Origin: SAR202 cluster bacterium AC-647-N09_OGT_505m
Lineage (GTDB): Bacteria > Chloroflexota > Dehalococcoidia > UBA2985
DNA length: 30,123 bases
Assembly (NCBI GenBank): GCA_009391225.1
Contig: VEXC01000013.1
Coordinates: forward strand, 1 to 30,123
Reading direction: 5' to 3'
A program made the position numbers and the translations under genes. Positions 1 through 7,499 of the stretch are shown here, in pieces. The notes under the pieces were generated by a model, which worked only from the letters and a program-made list of their open reading frames with translations, did no database searches and was not told the origin of the DNA. Every line of letters starts with the position of its first letter. Position 1 is the first letter of the stretch.

Positions 1-112
1 GGTGGACTCGGCCAATATCCCTTTTTTATCTCTCGCTGCTCTGCCAATATCGCTCTTGTGTTCCATCCTCCTACTCCTCTCGCCAACTCCTATCACTGGT
101 CAATTCGAGAGA

Positions 113-141
113 TTTACATAACCGCTCACCTAAAATAACAT
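113..141 (+). promoter_or_regulatory. Candidate promoter of the redox cluster
   Basis: A TTTACA box (113-118) and a TAACAT box (136-141) are separated by 17 bases, the usual spacing of a sigma-70-type promoter. Just downstream, ATACGCA occurs twice (about 142-155) before the start codon of the ArsR-like gene. That is where an ArsR-type operator would lie, but the repeat is direct rather than the usual inverted form. No gene is seen upstream in bases 1-112. Confidence 0.4.
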
Positions 142-168
142 ATACGCAAATACGCATTCGAGGATATT

Positions 169-551
169 ATGGTTCAACAACTACAGGTACTTGAACAGGT
201 CTCACCAAACGTCCCAGAATTCACTTCCAAGTCCTTTCCATGGCCTGGGAGGCCCTGCCAGGGTGAAGATCCTCCATCTTCTACTGGATGGCGATAAGAA
301 CGTGAAGGAGCTAGCGGACTTGGTGGGCTCGCCCCAGGGGATGATCTACAGCCATCTCTCTTGCCTGAGATTGTGCGGTTATGTCATTTCCTAACCTGAA
401 TGGAAAAACGTCTACTACACCCGGGCAGAACCCAAGGCAATTGGGCTGCCGGAGCTAACCTGGCGAATCCTGACGGACAACACCGAGAGAATCATCGCCT
501 GCTTAGGTCATCAGATAACGCATCTAAATGAAAAGAAGAGAGAAATCGATG
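169..551 (+). pseudogene. ArsR/SmtB-type HTH regulator, disrupted by a frameshift and a stop
   Basis: This is the remnant of a winged-helix repressor of the ArsR family. A ribosome binding site (GAGG, 160-163) precedes ATG at 169, and that frame reads MVQQLQVLEQVSPNVPEF. Near 237-239 the homology jumps one base into the next frame, giving GLGGPARVKILHLLLDG, KNVKELADLVG and the recognition helix region MIYSHLSCLRLCGYVIS. An in-frame TAA follows at 392-394. The same frame then continues with ArsR-like C-terminal sequence (EWKNVYYTRAEP, then TDNTERIIACLGHQ) to about 545. Two independent lesions, an apparent +1 insertion and a Tyr-to-stop type change, indicate an inactive gene or two sequencing errors. 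TAA cannot be read as selenocysteine. The intact gene would have regulated the redox genes downstream. The 3' boundary is approximate. Confidence 0.7.
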
Positions 552-696
552 CTAGACGCTTTGTTACTGGCAGGCTGCTGCCTAGGAATTCCAGATGCAA
601 TGGGTGTATTGACCACATCCTCCAATGGCAAAAAGGGACATGGAGCCATAGTTGGCACCCAAAACATCCAGAAGAGACGCGGGGAATAGCCAGGCC

Positions 697-1278
697 ATGC
701 ACAGAAAGCCGAGAAGCTTTTCCCAAATGTCTCAGCAGTATCGCCAGTGGTACGGATCGTGGAAATCCCGGCTCCTCTGGATGACTGTACTGTTTTTGCC
801 CATGACCGTGGTGGCATCCATAGTACTGGCAAGTGGACTGCTACAGAAGTCTGGACAGACCAATGGAGACCTCGCTCCAGACATCACACTAGCCACGACA
901 GAGGGGGATTTCCACATGTCTGAGCAGCGTGGCAATGTCGTAGTCCTATATTATTCCTTCCCAGGTTGACCCACCTGCGCGCTGGAGGCTCCGGCGCTAG
1001 GGAGAATTCAGGCAGAGATGGCCGATCGAGGCGTGGAAGTGGTGGCCATCAACATTCACCCATTCTACAACCTTCAGTACTGGAAGACATTCTGGAGAAG
1101 CCTAGGAGCCGGAGATGTTGTATGGGCAGAGGACACCGACTACAGTGCCATAGCTGCCTATGACGCATTCACATTGGGCACCACCATCGTGATAGACCGC
1201 CAAGGACGCATTGCATATCGGGACAGCGGTCCCACCAGCTACGATAGGCTACGCACCGAGGTGGAGAATGCCCTGTAA
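697..1278 (+). CDS. Membrane-anchored thioredoxin-like protein, probable selenoprotein (UxxC active site)
   Basis: This is a thioredoxin-fold protein of the redoxin/TlpA group. A hydrophobic anchor (about residues 28-50, after positively charged residues) precedes the extracytoplasmic fold. The frame contains one TGA, at 967-969 (residue 91 from this start). With that codon read through, the sequence is LYYSFPG-U-PTCALEAPALG, so the TGA falls exactly on the first cysteine of the family's CxxC motif and Cys94 is the partner. The same frame then runs uninterrupted for about 100 codons with typical redoxin features (GVEVVAINI, then LGTTIVIDRQGRIAYRDSG with the cis-Pro loop region replaced by Thr). 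UGA is a normal stop elsewhere in the window, so selenocysteine is the best explanation, supported by a hairpin just downstream. The start is uncertain: TTG 652, ATG 697 and ATG 727 are in frame and none has a strong ribosome binding site. The alternative is a nonsense mutation in a decaying operon, since arsR upstream is broken. Confidence 0.7.
974..1001 (+). promoter_or_regulatory. Candidate bacterial SECIS hairpin
   Basis: The stem starts 5 bases after the in-frame TGA (967-969). An upper stem pairs 979-986 with 990-997 (8 pairs, one G-U) around a GGC loop at 987-989. A small internal loop with an unpaired U at 998 separates this from an outer CCT/AGG pairing (974-976 with 999-1001). The apical loop lies about 20 bases from the UGA, and a loop with leading G residues is what known SelB-binding elements show. 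The folding was done by eye. Confidence 0.5.
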
Positions 1279-1451
1279 CCAAAGCGCTCGTACCAATGTG
1301 AACCAATACGCAGTAGAGGCCGTCTGGGACAGGAATAGCCATATTGAATAATGCGCTTTTGCGTACTGATAATTGCTTACATGCACTTTGCAGAGTCCTT
1401 ATATCTACTTTAGCCACGACCATTAAGTACAAAACCTCCGTGTGATGCCAT

Positions 1452-2225
1452 GTGTATAATGGCCTTAGGAGCAAAGAAGAACCAGTGCTGGAATCCCTAT
1501 TTGACGTACCTGTAGCTTTTGCATTTGGAGCGGGAATGGTGGCTGCCTTCAACCCATGTGGCGCTGCAATGCTTCCCGCGTACGTAGGGTATCAACTGAG
1601 CATCGGCGCTGAGACTTCCAACCCTCTAAGCGCTGTGATGCGGGGATTCTACCTAGGCGGGGTTGTCACCGCGGGATTTGTGATTCTATCCCTGGCCGTA
1701 GGGCTAATCGTAACAGTCGGTGGAGACGCTATCTTCAACATCGTTCCCTTCGCTGGACTGACCGTGGGTATCGGAATTGTCTTTCTGGGCCTGTGGCTGC
1801 TCATCAGCAGAAGACACGTAGGAATCTCTATTGCAACTAGGTTGGACGCTGGCAACGGGCGAAGCACCAAGGCTGTCTTCCTCTTTGGCATAGTCTATGC
1901 TATTTCCTCGTTGGGATGTGCCTTCCCGGTGTTCCTGGCCGCGGTTGGAATCCTTGCGGGGCAGAGCCTAGGCGACTTGGACCTCCTCGCCTCTCTAGTA
2001 CGATTTGCCAGTTATGGCCTAGGCATGGGTATGGTGCTCACAGGAGTAACCCTGGGGGTGGTATTCTTCAGGGAAACGGTGTCACAGCTACTTCGCATAG
2101 TGTTCCCATTCGTCAGCGTTGCGGGCAACATCGCCCTCATGAGTGCCGGAATCTACCTCATCTGGTACTGGACATTGGGCGACGGGGGCGAGCTCCTAAC
2201 CTTTAGGTTGGAAAAGCTGTTCTGA
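1452..2225 (+). CDS. ccdA: CcdA/DsbD-family membrane thiol-disulfide electron carrier
   Basis: This is an integral membrane protein of the CcdA/DsbD transmembrane family, which moves reducing equivalents from cytoplasmic thioredoxin across the membrane to extracytoplasmic thioredoxin-like proteins. It has six hydrophobic segments. The two conserved family cysteines are in the expected places: Cys36 in FNPCGAAMLPAY, at the start of the first membrane segment, and Cys156 in SSLGCAFPVFLA, in the fourth. The length of 257 residues is normal. The GTG at 1452 opens the frame, but GTG at 1485 is also possible, with AGGAG at 1467-1471 13 bases before it. It lies about 170 bases after the thioredoxin-like selenoprotein gene on the same strand, so the selenoprotein is its likely partner. 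The gap between the two genes shows no clear promoter or terminator. Confidence 0.85.
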   Translation: MYNGLRSKEEPVLESLFDVPVAFAFGAGMVAAFNPCGAAMLPAYVGYQLSIGAETSNPLSAVMRGFYLGGVVTAGFVILSLAVGLIVTVGGDAIFNIVPFAGLTVGIGIVFLGLWLLISRRHVGISIATRLDAGNGRSTKAVFLFGIVYAISSLGCAFPVFLAAVGILAGQSLGDLDLLASLVRFASYGLGMGMVLTGVTLGVVFFRETVSQLLRIVFPFVSVAGNIALMSAGIYLIWYWTLGDGGELLTFRLEKLF

Positions 2226-2328
2226 TCTGCTCCTTCACCGATACTGGCCGTTGCCCGGTTGTGGCTGACAGCTAAGGTATCGTGGTGTTAACATGTCAAA
2301 GATGCAAATAGCCACTGGAGGTTGAGCC

Positions 2329-2643
2329 TTGGAGGGTTTTGTTAAGGTAGCCATTACAGCCGATTTACCGTCTGGTGAATTCATGCTGGTAGAAGTTGAG
2401 GATGAGCGCATATTGCTGGCCAACGTGGGCGGCCAATACTACGCCGTGACCGACTTGTGTACCCATGCAGAGTGTCCCCTATCCGATGGGGACCTGGATG
2501 GAGAGGTGCTAAAGTGTCCCTGTCACGGAAGTCAGTTCGACGTGAGAACTGGAGAGGTGGTAGCCCCGCCAGCCGATGAGCCCCTCACCTTGTACGCCGT
2601 CAGAGTAGAGGGGGATGACATATTGGTGGGACCAGGGGGCTGA
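2329..2643 (+). CDS. Rieske-type [2Fe-2S] ferredoxin
   Basis: This small soluble Rieske protein (104 residues) is of the ferredoxin-component type seen with dioxygenases and nitrite reductases. The cluster ligands are complete: Cys44 and His46 in CTHAECPLSDG, and Cys63 and His66 in CPCHGSQFD, matching CxH-x16-CxxH. No signal peptide or membrane segment is seen, so it is cytoplasmic. The start is TTG at 2329. An excellent ribosome binding site (GGAGG, 2317-2321) lies 7 bases upstream, and no ATG in frame competes. It is the last plus-strand gene of the redox cluster, about 100 bases after ccdA. Its electron partner is not visible in the window. A role linked to the thioredoxin-like protein is only suggested by position. 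Confidence 0.88.
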   Translation: MEGFVKVAITADLPSGEFMLVEVEDERILLANVGGQYYAVTDLCTHAECPLSDGDLDGEVLKCPCHGSQFDVRTGEVVAPPADEPLTLYAVRVEGDDILVGPGG

Positions 2644-2666
2644 GCATCCCCTAGCCCTCAGTCACG

Positions 2667-3095
2667 TTACATCTCCAGGGCAGTGTGGGATACCTCTACC
2701 ACTGTGTGAATGCCGCCTCGCGTCTTGAAGTCCAGGGTCAGGACCACCCGACGTGGCTGGCACACCTCTACTATATCCTGGAGGATGCGGTTGGCAGCGT
2801 GTTCCTGAACTATTCCCACCTGCCGATAAGATAGCAGATAGTACTTGAAGGACTTGAGTTCAAGGAGTTTCCTGTAAGGCACGTAACGGACTGTAAGGGT
2901 CCCAAAATCGGGAAGGCCGGTCCAGGGACACACGGCGGTGAACTCATCGCTATCCATTAATATCTCGCACTCCTGTTGTGGGTACTCGTAGTCGAAGGCG
3001 AGAAGACACGAGGAGTCAATGGCCTCATCTCCCAGGGTCTCATAAGTGTGATCCAGGCTGGAATACGCTTCCAGTAGGTCCTCCATTTTAGCCAC
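2667..3095 (-). CDS. queF: NADPH-dependent 7-cyano-7-deazaguanine reductase (preQ0 reductase)
   Basis: QueF reduces preQ0 to preQ1 in queuosine synthesis, using NADPH. The catalytic cysteine is Cys56 in the motif EFTAVCPWTGLPDFG, with the conserved Asp63. The NADPH-binding QueF motif appears as LELKSFKYYLLSYR (family form ESKS-x-K). The EHAANRI segment near residue 100 carries the substrate-contacting Glu98. Where the B. subtilis enzyme has His-Glu, this protein has Gln-Glu, so one of the two contacts differs. The length (142 residues) fits the short, single-domain type. The start is GTG at 3095, chosen because AAGGGG lies 7 bases upstream. ATG at 3086 is an alternative. It converges on the Rieske gene, with 23 bases between their stops. 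No preQ1 riboswitch is seen upstream. Confidence 0.92.
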   Translation of the reverse strand: MAKMEDLLEAYSSLDHTYETLGDEAIDSSCLLAFDYEYPQQECEILMDSDEFTAVCPWTGLPDFGTLTVRYVPYRKLLELKSFKYYLLSYRQVGIVQEHAANRILQDIVEVCQPRRVVLTLDFKTRGGIHTVVEVSHTALEM

Positions 3096-3491
3096 GTCTC
3101 AACCCCTTTCCTCACAGAGATGTCACTGTAAGTATATTACTTCACTATTTCCCCGCCAGAATATACACGTTTACCCGTGTCATTCTGAGGGAGTTCCGAT
3201 AGTATCGAGGCAGCTAAAGAATCTAAGGCTAAGCGCTGTGCTGTAGGAGAAGGTTTTAGATTCTTCAGCCGCCTCCGGCAGAACCAGAACAACATTTAAG
3301 CCCTATCATCACCTGATGTACATGGCTTAAATAGGGTAATCGCCTATTCTCTCACCATCGATGGGTTGATGCCAGGATATTATCTCTGGGGCGAATCCGC
3401 AAGGGGACGAGAATGGTGTGCCCAATATCCCTGTGTTAAACTACCGTATGTCGTTGGGGATGTAGTATTTGATTTTTGGTCAAAAAGTAGT
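3096..3491. other. Intergenic region between divergent queF and cvpA-like genes
   Basis: About 400 bases without a convincing gene. It holds one imperfect palindromic repeat copy (about 3176-3276). On the queF side, a TATACT box lies about 40 bases before the queF start, but no good -35 partner is visible. The frame open from 3366 into cvpA has no ribosome binding site, and its first 42 codons do not look like CvpA. Confidence 0.5.
3176..3276. repeat. Palindromic intergenic repeat (copy 1, TGTCATTCTGA family)
   Basis: It begins CGTGTCATTCTGAGG. Its two arms, 3206-3226 and 3256-3276, match as inverted repeats in 18 of 21 positions, each containing AAGAATCTAA or its complement. Related ends occur in three other intergenic gaps of this window. 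It is too short to encode anything and could be a decayed miniature transposable element or a folded transcript-end element. Confidence 0.55.
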
Positions 3492-4109
3492 ATGAACTGG
3501 TTGGACATCGTAATTATAGCTGTGTGGGCCTTTGGGTTCATTGTCGGGTGGAGAATGGGCCTCTTCGGGGCCATTTTCACCACTGGCGGTCTTATTGTGG
3601 GGGTCCTTCTGGCAGCCCGTTTCAGCGATAACGTGTCTGAGATTATCACCGACTCCGTTTCCAGCGACTCCCTGGTCACAGTTTTAGCTTATGGAATCAT
3701 TCTCCTAGCTGTACTCGTGACAGCCCAAGTCATACGTACCATTGTAAAGAGCTTATTGAAGCTAGTCTTCCTTGGTTGGGTGGAGACAGTGGGGGGCTTG
3801 GCCCTGAGTCTAATTATGGGGGTTGTCCTGTCTGGCTCCTTCATCACCGTTCTGGCCAGGTACTCCAGCGACCTACCATCGGAGTTCCTAAATCTGGCAC
3901 CCGGAGAGGAACTCAGCGACCTACCTCTTGAGCTTCTAATAGAGAGGGCAGGAATTCAGGAGAAGTTAAATACGGCACTAGTGGAGTCGAACCTGGTTCC
4001 GATGTTCCTTGACATTCGCGATGCCGTTCCTGGTCATGCCTTGGGCTTTGTTCCCGACGACTTCAAAGTAGCCCTGGATGTCTTGGAAGTGGAAATCGCC
4101 AGCAAGTAA
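3492..4109 (+). CDS. CvpA-family membrane protein
   Basis: A 205-residue inner-membrane protein of the CvpA (colicin V production) family. Four hydrophobic segments lie at about residues 5-20, 24-43, 61-82 and 99-122. The N-terminus MNWLDIVIIAVW is the family's usual start (family form: short Asn/Asp-rich lead into the first helix), and WRMGLFG follows as the typical loop after the first helix. A soluble C-terminal tail of about 80 residues follows. The frame is open from 3366, but the first 42 codons do not belong to the family, so ATG 3492 is chosen even though no clear ribosome binding site precedes it. The HNH gene starts 26 bases after its stop, suggesting one transcript. The cellular role of CvpA proteins remains poorly defined. 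Confidence 0.8.
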   Translation: MNWLDIVIIAVWAFGFIVGWRMGLFGAIFTTGGLIVGVLLAARFSDNVSEIITDSVSSDSLVTVLAYGIILLAVLVTAQVIRTIVKSLLKLVFLGWVETVGGLALSLIMGVVLSGSFITVLARYSSDLPSEFLNLAPGEELSDLPLELLIERAGIQEKLNTALVESNLVPMFLDIRDAVPGHALGFVPDDFKVALDVLEVEIASK

Positions 4110-4135
4110 ATGGAGTGGCTTCAAGGAAGTCCCCT

Positions 4136-4645
4136 ATGATTAGCGCTCCGGTCCTCTTGCTGAACCAGAACTATCAGCCTCTCAACGTATGCTCAGTGCG
4201 CCGTGCGGTAGTGCTGTTGGATATTGGGAAAGCAGAGCTCCTGGAGTACGGTCTAGGTCAGATCCACACGCCGTCTCATGCCATTCCTATACCATCGGTA
4301 ATCCGTCTGATGTATCTCATCAAACGGCCCCTTCTCCAGCGAAGGCTATCACGCAAGGAGGTCTTCCTGCGGGATAACTATTCCTGCCAGTACTGCGGCC
4401 GTGAGACAAAACAACTCACTCTAGATCACGTGATGCCGCGCTCCAGGGATGGAGCACACTCATGGGAGAACGTGGTCAGCGCCTGCATTTCCTGCAACCA
4501 CCGCAAGGCTGGACGTACCCCACAGGAAGCTGGGATGCACCTTTCAGGAGAGGTAAGGCAACCCCGAGTGAATCCTTACTCCCTCTTCACGCACAAGCCC
4601 CTTCAGTATGGATGGCACAAGTTCATCCCATGGCTAAGCATGTAG
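4136..4645 (+). CDS. HNH endonuclease family protein
   Basis: A 169-residue HNH nuclease-domain protein of a family widespread in bacteria, whose members start with a conserved VLLLNQNYQPLNVC segment (residues 6-19 here). The HNH/ββα-metal core is complete: zinc-type CxxC at 84/87 (YCGRE), the catalytic pair Asp97-His98 (LDHVMPRSRDG), Asn112, the second cysteine pair at 117/120 and His122 (SACISCNHRKAGRTP). The start ATG 4136 has AAGGAAG six bases upstream. A GTG at 4115 lies further upstream in the same frame but has no such site. It follows the cvpA-like gene on the same strand. The natural substrate is not known. It carries no restriction or integrase domains, so a housekeeping or DNA-processing role is more likely than a mobile element role. 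Confidence 0.87.
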   Translation: MISAPVLLLNQNYQPLNVCSVRRAVVLLDIGKAELLEYGLGQIHTPSHAIPIPSVIRLMYLIKRPLLQRRLSRKEVFLRDNYSCQYCGRETKQLTLDHVMPRSRDGAHSWENVVSACISCNHRKAGRTPQEAGMHLSGEVRQPRVNPYSLFTHKPLQYGWHKFIPWLSM

Positions 4646-4857
4646 TAGGACGTAGGGCGGCCCTGAACATACATTCAGCCGCTGCTTTATCCCACACGTG
4701 GCCGTTCGCTGGGCTTACTCTGGGCAGAGCAGAAGGTCTCAGAAATCCGATTGCATCGAGAGTTGAGACGTAGCCGAACCTTAAGAGGGAGTGGCAGAGT
4801 ACATAGATATCCTCCCCAAGTTTCGGGGCAGATTCCAAGCCTACCCCTACTCGCCCT

Positions 4858-5073
4858 TCAATCCTCTGGGGTAGCCTTCCTCAGCACGGACTTGAAGGGC
4901 CCCAAGACCTCGCTGTAAACCACCTGACCAGGCTCTATGACAACCCATGCCGTTTCCAGCCCCTGTTCCGTTTCCACCACCACTCTGTCTAGCAGGCTCA
5001 CGTCCAAGTCGCCGGGATCTAAGTAATGCACTCTACCCGCCTGCTGCAATCGAACGCCTATTACTCTTGACAT
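4858..5073 (-). CDS. RicT/PSP1-like N-terminal fragment (possibly a truncated gene)
   Basis: Its 71 residues match the N-terminal part of RicT/YaaT (PSP1 family, full length usually 250-300): YLDPGDLDVSLLDRVVVETE, then GLETAWVV, GPFKSVLRKATPED. It stops with TGA right where the family continues with Leu-Lys. Shifting one base at that point gives Leu-Lys-Gly-Glu before another stop, which suggests a one-base deletion. The cysteine-rich PSP1 core is not found in any frame downstream, so most of the gene is lost. It keeps a good ribosome binding site (AAGGTGA) and sits 24 bases behind holB, the common neighbour of ricT. RicT proteins take part in RNA processing complexes in Firmicutes. Whether the fragment is made or functional is unclear. 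Confidence 0.65.
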   Translation of the reverse strand: MSRVIGVRLQQAGRVHYLDPGDLDVSLLDRVVVETEQGLETAWVVIEPGQVVYSEVLGPFKSVLRKATPED

Positions 5074-5097
5074 TTATTTCACCTTCTACGTCAGCCT

Positions 5098-6123
5098 TCA
5101 GCCTGGGCTGCTCTTCCCATGCGGAAGGGAAAGCATCAAGACTTCCAAGGCCAGCCGTGGATTGATATTGCCGTCCAAGCAACTCATGGTATCCTGTAAC
5201 CTCTTGATTACCTCTATCACCTGTTGTGTCGAGATTCCACGGGCATGACTATCCAGGGCTTCCATAGCAGGCACGTTGGATACTAACTCTCCGTTGCCGT
5301 TCTTGAGCACCAGCAAATCGCGCCACCAACTGACGGCCAGCTTCAGATGGTCCAGAGTTCTCTCGCGGTCACTAGTATATAGCGCCGCCATCTCCTCGGC
5401 ATAGGCGAACCGCTCTTCCAGGGTGTTATCCAGAAGAGATGCCAAGCGTCCCAGTTCCGCGGTGTAGTCCTCCATAAGCTGAGGGTCCCTAGCGGCCCTC
5501 AATGCCCATCCTATTCTTCCTTGGGAGAGCCGCGCCAAGTAGATAGCTTCCTGGGGAGGGGTGTCCAGGGCCTGCTGTAACTGCTCCGCTATTGTACCCA
5601 GGGCAATTGGGTTAAGGTCAATCAGCTGGCACCGAGAGAGGATGGTGGGGAAGATGGATTCGCCACTGCTGGTCAGTAGGATGAATAACTCCGACTCCGG
5701 AGGCTCCTCCAAGAGCTTCAAAAGGGCGTTGGAAGCCTCCGGACTAAGGGATGACGCCTCCTGGAATATAAACACACGACACTTTCCCTCATATGGCTTC
5801 AAGTTAGCGAAGTGCTGTACTTCTCTTACCTGGTCGATACCTATTTCCTTTCTGGTACCTGACCCGGATGCATTTGCTAACAAATCTATCACCTGGACGT
5901 CTGAATGTTGCCCCGCGGCTATTCTAGTGCACTGATTACATTCGCCACAGGGCCTGGATGTCGATGGCTCGAGGCAGTTGACGCTCTGGGCTAGATTCAG
6001 GGCCAGAGTCATCTTGCCCACCTGTGGTGGCCCAACGAAGAGGTAGGCATGGGATAACATATCCTTCATTAGGCTCTTGGTCAGTAAGGCGACGGCCTCT
6101 TCATGTCCAACAACTTGCCACAT
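5098..6123 (-). CDS. holB: DNA polymerase III subunit delta' (clamp loader)
   Basis: Delta' is the AAA+ stator subunit of the clamp-loader complex that places the sliding clamp on primed DNA. A Walker A-like sequence GPPQVGKM (31-38) is present. The zinc module has Cys50, 59, 62 and 65 (CGECNQC). The sensor region SRC is at 163-165 and the typical ALLKLLEEPP at 133-142. The length of 341 residues is normal. The ATG at 6123 follows lysA by 16 bases, and GGGAG lies about 11 bases before the start. It lies in a minus-strand operon (JAMM gene, lysA, holB, RicT fragment). The Walker A retains Gly-Lys, which many delta' proteins have lost, so ATP binding is possible. It could be confused with DnaX, but it lacks that protein's longer C-terminal part. 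Confidence 0.92.
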   Translation of the reverse strand: MWQVVGHEEAVALLTKSLMKDMLSHAYLFVGPPQVGKMTLALNLAQSVNCLEPSTSRPCGECNQCTRIAAGQHSDVQVIDLLANASGSGTRKEIGIDQVREVQHFANLKPYEGKCRVFIFQEASSLSPEASNALLKLLEEPPESELFILLTSSGESIFPTILSRCQLIDLNPIALGTIAEQLQQALDTPPQEAIYLARLSQGRIGWALRAARDPQLMEDYTAELGRLASLLDNTLEERFAYAEEMAALYTSDRERTLDHLKLAVSWWRDLLVLKNGNGELVSNVPAMEALDSHARGISTQQVIEVIKRLQDTMSCLDGNINPRLALEVLMLSLPHGKSSPG

Positions 6124-6139
6124 GACTGACCAATCTCCC

Positions 6140-7456
6140 TCAGACCACGTCGTTACGCATCAGGTCTTGGTAGGTCTCCCGATGCCGTATGACACGAACC
6201 TGGCCATTCTTCACCATGACTATGGCCGGCCTGGGAACGAGATTATAGTTGCTAGCCATGGACGGTGCGTAGGCCCCCGACGCAGGAACAGCCAGTACAT
6301 CTCCCGATTCCAGTCTGGGGAACAGGACGTCCCTCAACAGCACGTCCCCAGACTCGCAGAACTTACCGGCGATGGATACCATCTCCCATTCCTCCTCAAC
6401 CATCTTGTTAGCTATCACAGCCTCGTACTGCGCCTGATAAAGAGCGGGTCGAATGTTGTCCCCCATGCCACCATCAATGGAGACGTACTTCCTAATCCCC
6501 GGGATGTCTTTTGTGGCCCCTACGCTGTAGAGTGCTACCCCGGCACGGCCAACTATGGCTCTCCCTGGCTCAACAATCAAACGTGGACCGTCCGATACCT
6601 GCAACGTGGAGACGATGGCATCGGCGTATTCCTCCACCGAAGGTGGCCCCTGATCGCGGGTGTAGGCTATGGCGAACCCTCCGCCAGGGCTTATCTCCTG
6701 CAACGGTAGGCCAACCTGAGATGCGAACTCAAGGGTCACCTCCATGGCTCTGGAATATGGCTCCAACTCAAATATGGGAGACCCCAGGTGGAAGTGCAAA
6801 CCCACCACACTCATGCTCCTCTCCATCATCGCTCTCTTCACAGCTTCTCTGGCCTGTCCCGTCTCTATGGGGAAACCAAACTTGCTATCCAGCACGCCTG
6901 TCGTGGTGTAGACGTGGGTGTGGGGGTCGATTCCAGGGGAAACCCGCAAGAGAACATCTTGAACAACGCCCCTGCGGGAGGCTATTTCGCCAAGAATGTC
7001 AATCTCGTGGAAGTTGTCCACGACAACGCGCCCGATGCCATAGTCCAAGGCCATCTCTAGCTCTTCCCTGCTCTTGTTGTTGCCGTGGAAATAGATTTTC
7101 TCTGGGGGGAAATCCACCCTCTGGGCTACAGCCAACTCACCACCAGATACCACGTCCAGCCCCAAACTCTCCTCTTTGAACAGTTGAGCTAGTGCAACAC
7201 TGATGAAGGCCTTGCAAGCATATATGACAGCACTGTTGGGATAACGCTCCTGGAACCCCACCACGAACTCCTGACACTTTTTCCGTAGGGTGATTTCATC
7301 AAAGACGTAGAGGGGGGTGCCGAACTCCGCGGCCAGTTCCACGGCATCACAGCCCCCTAGGACCAGATTGCCCTGGGCACTCACCTCCGCGGTGTATGGA
7401 AAAAGGGCAGCGTTTGGGAAGCTCAAGAAGCTCTTTCCTGGGAAATGGATTGCCAC
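6140..7456 (-). CDS. lysA: Diaminopimelate decarboxylase
   Basis: LysA decarboxylates meso-diaminopimelate to L-lysine, the last step of lysine synthesis. It is a fold-type III PLP enzyme (alanine racemase-like barrel plus C-terminal beta domain). The PLP lysine is Lys82 in IYACKAF. Other family motifs are HFHLGS (221-226), SPGGGF (256-261, phosphate binding), EPGRA (296-300), the catalytic cysteine region CESGD (367-371), and ASNYN near the C-terminus (401-405). The 438 residues fit the family. The start is GTG 7456, with only a weak ribosome binding site (GAAG). No ATG in the early frame competes. It is the second gene of its operon, 43 bases after the JAMM gene and 16 bases before holB. 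Confidence 0.95.
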   Translation of the reverse strand: MAIHFPGKSFLSFPNAALFPYTAEVSAQGNLVLGGCDAVELAAEFGTPLYVFDEITLRKKCQEFVVGFQERYPNSAVIYACKAFISVALAQLFKEESLGLDVVSGGELAVAQRVDFPPEKIYFHGNNKSREELEMALDYGIGRVVVDNFHEIDILGEIASRRGVVQDVLLRVSPGIDPHTHVYTTTGVLDSKFGFPIETGQAREAVKRAMMERSMSVVGLHFHLGSPIFELEPYSRAMEVTLEFASQVGLPLQEISPGGGFAIAYTRDQGPPSVEEYADAIVSTLQVSDGPRLIVEPGRAIVGRAGVALYSVGATKDIPGIRKYVSIDGGMGDNIRPALYQAQYEAVIANKMVEEEWEMVSIAGKFCESGDVLLRDVLFPRLESGDVLAVPASGAYAPSMASNYNLVPRPAIVMVKNGQVRVIRHRETYQDLMRNDVV

Positions 7457-7499
7457 ATATCTTCGCTAGCAAGCCATTCCAATAATCGAATGATAGGCA

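Noticed and set aside
392..394. Reading the TAA in arsR as a recoded codon
   Set aside because: TAA is not used for selenocysteine or pyrrolysine, and the gene also needs a frameshift, so mutation is the simpler explanation.
549..690. A 46-codon open frame starting ATG 549, between arsR and the selenoprotein gene
   Set aside because: It overlaps the ArsR frame's C-terminal remnant, shows no recognisable family, and its ribosome binding site (AGAGAG) is weak. It could be a small gene, but I cannot support it.
4646..4857. Continuation of RicT (PSP1) in another frame
   Set aside because: All three frames downstream of the fragment were read, and none shows the expected core motifs.
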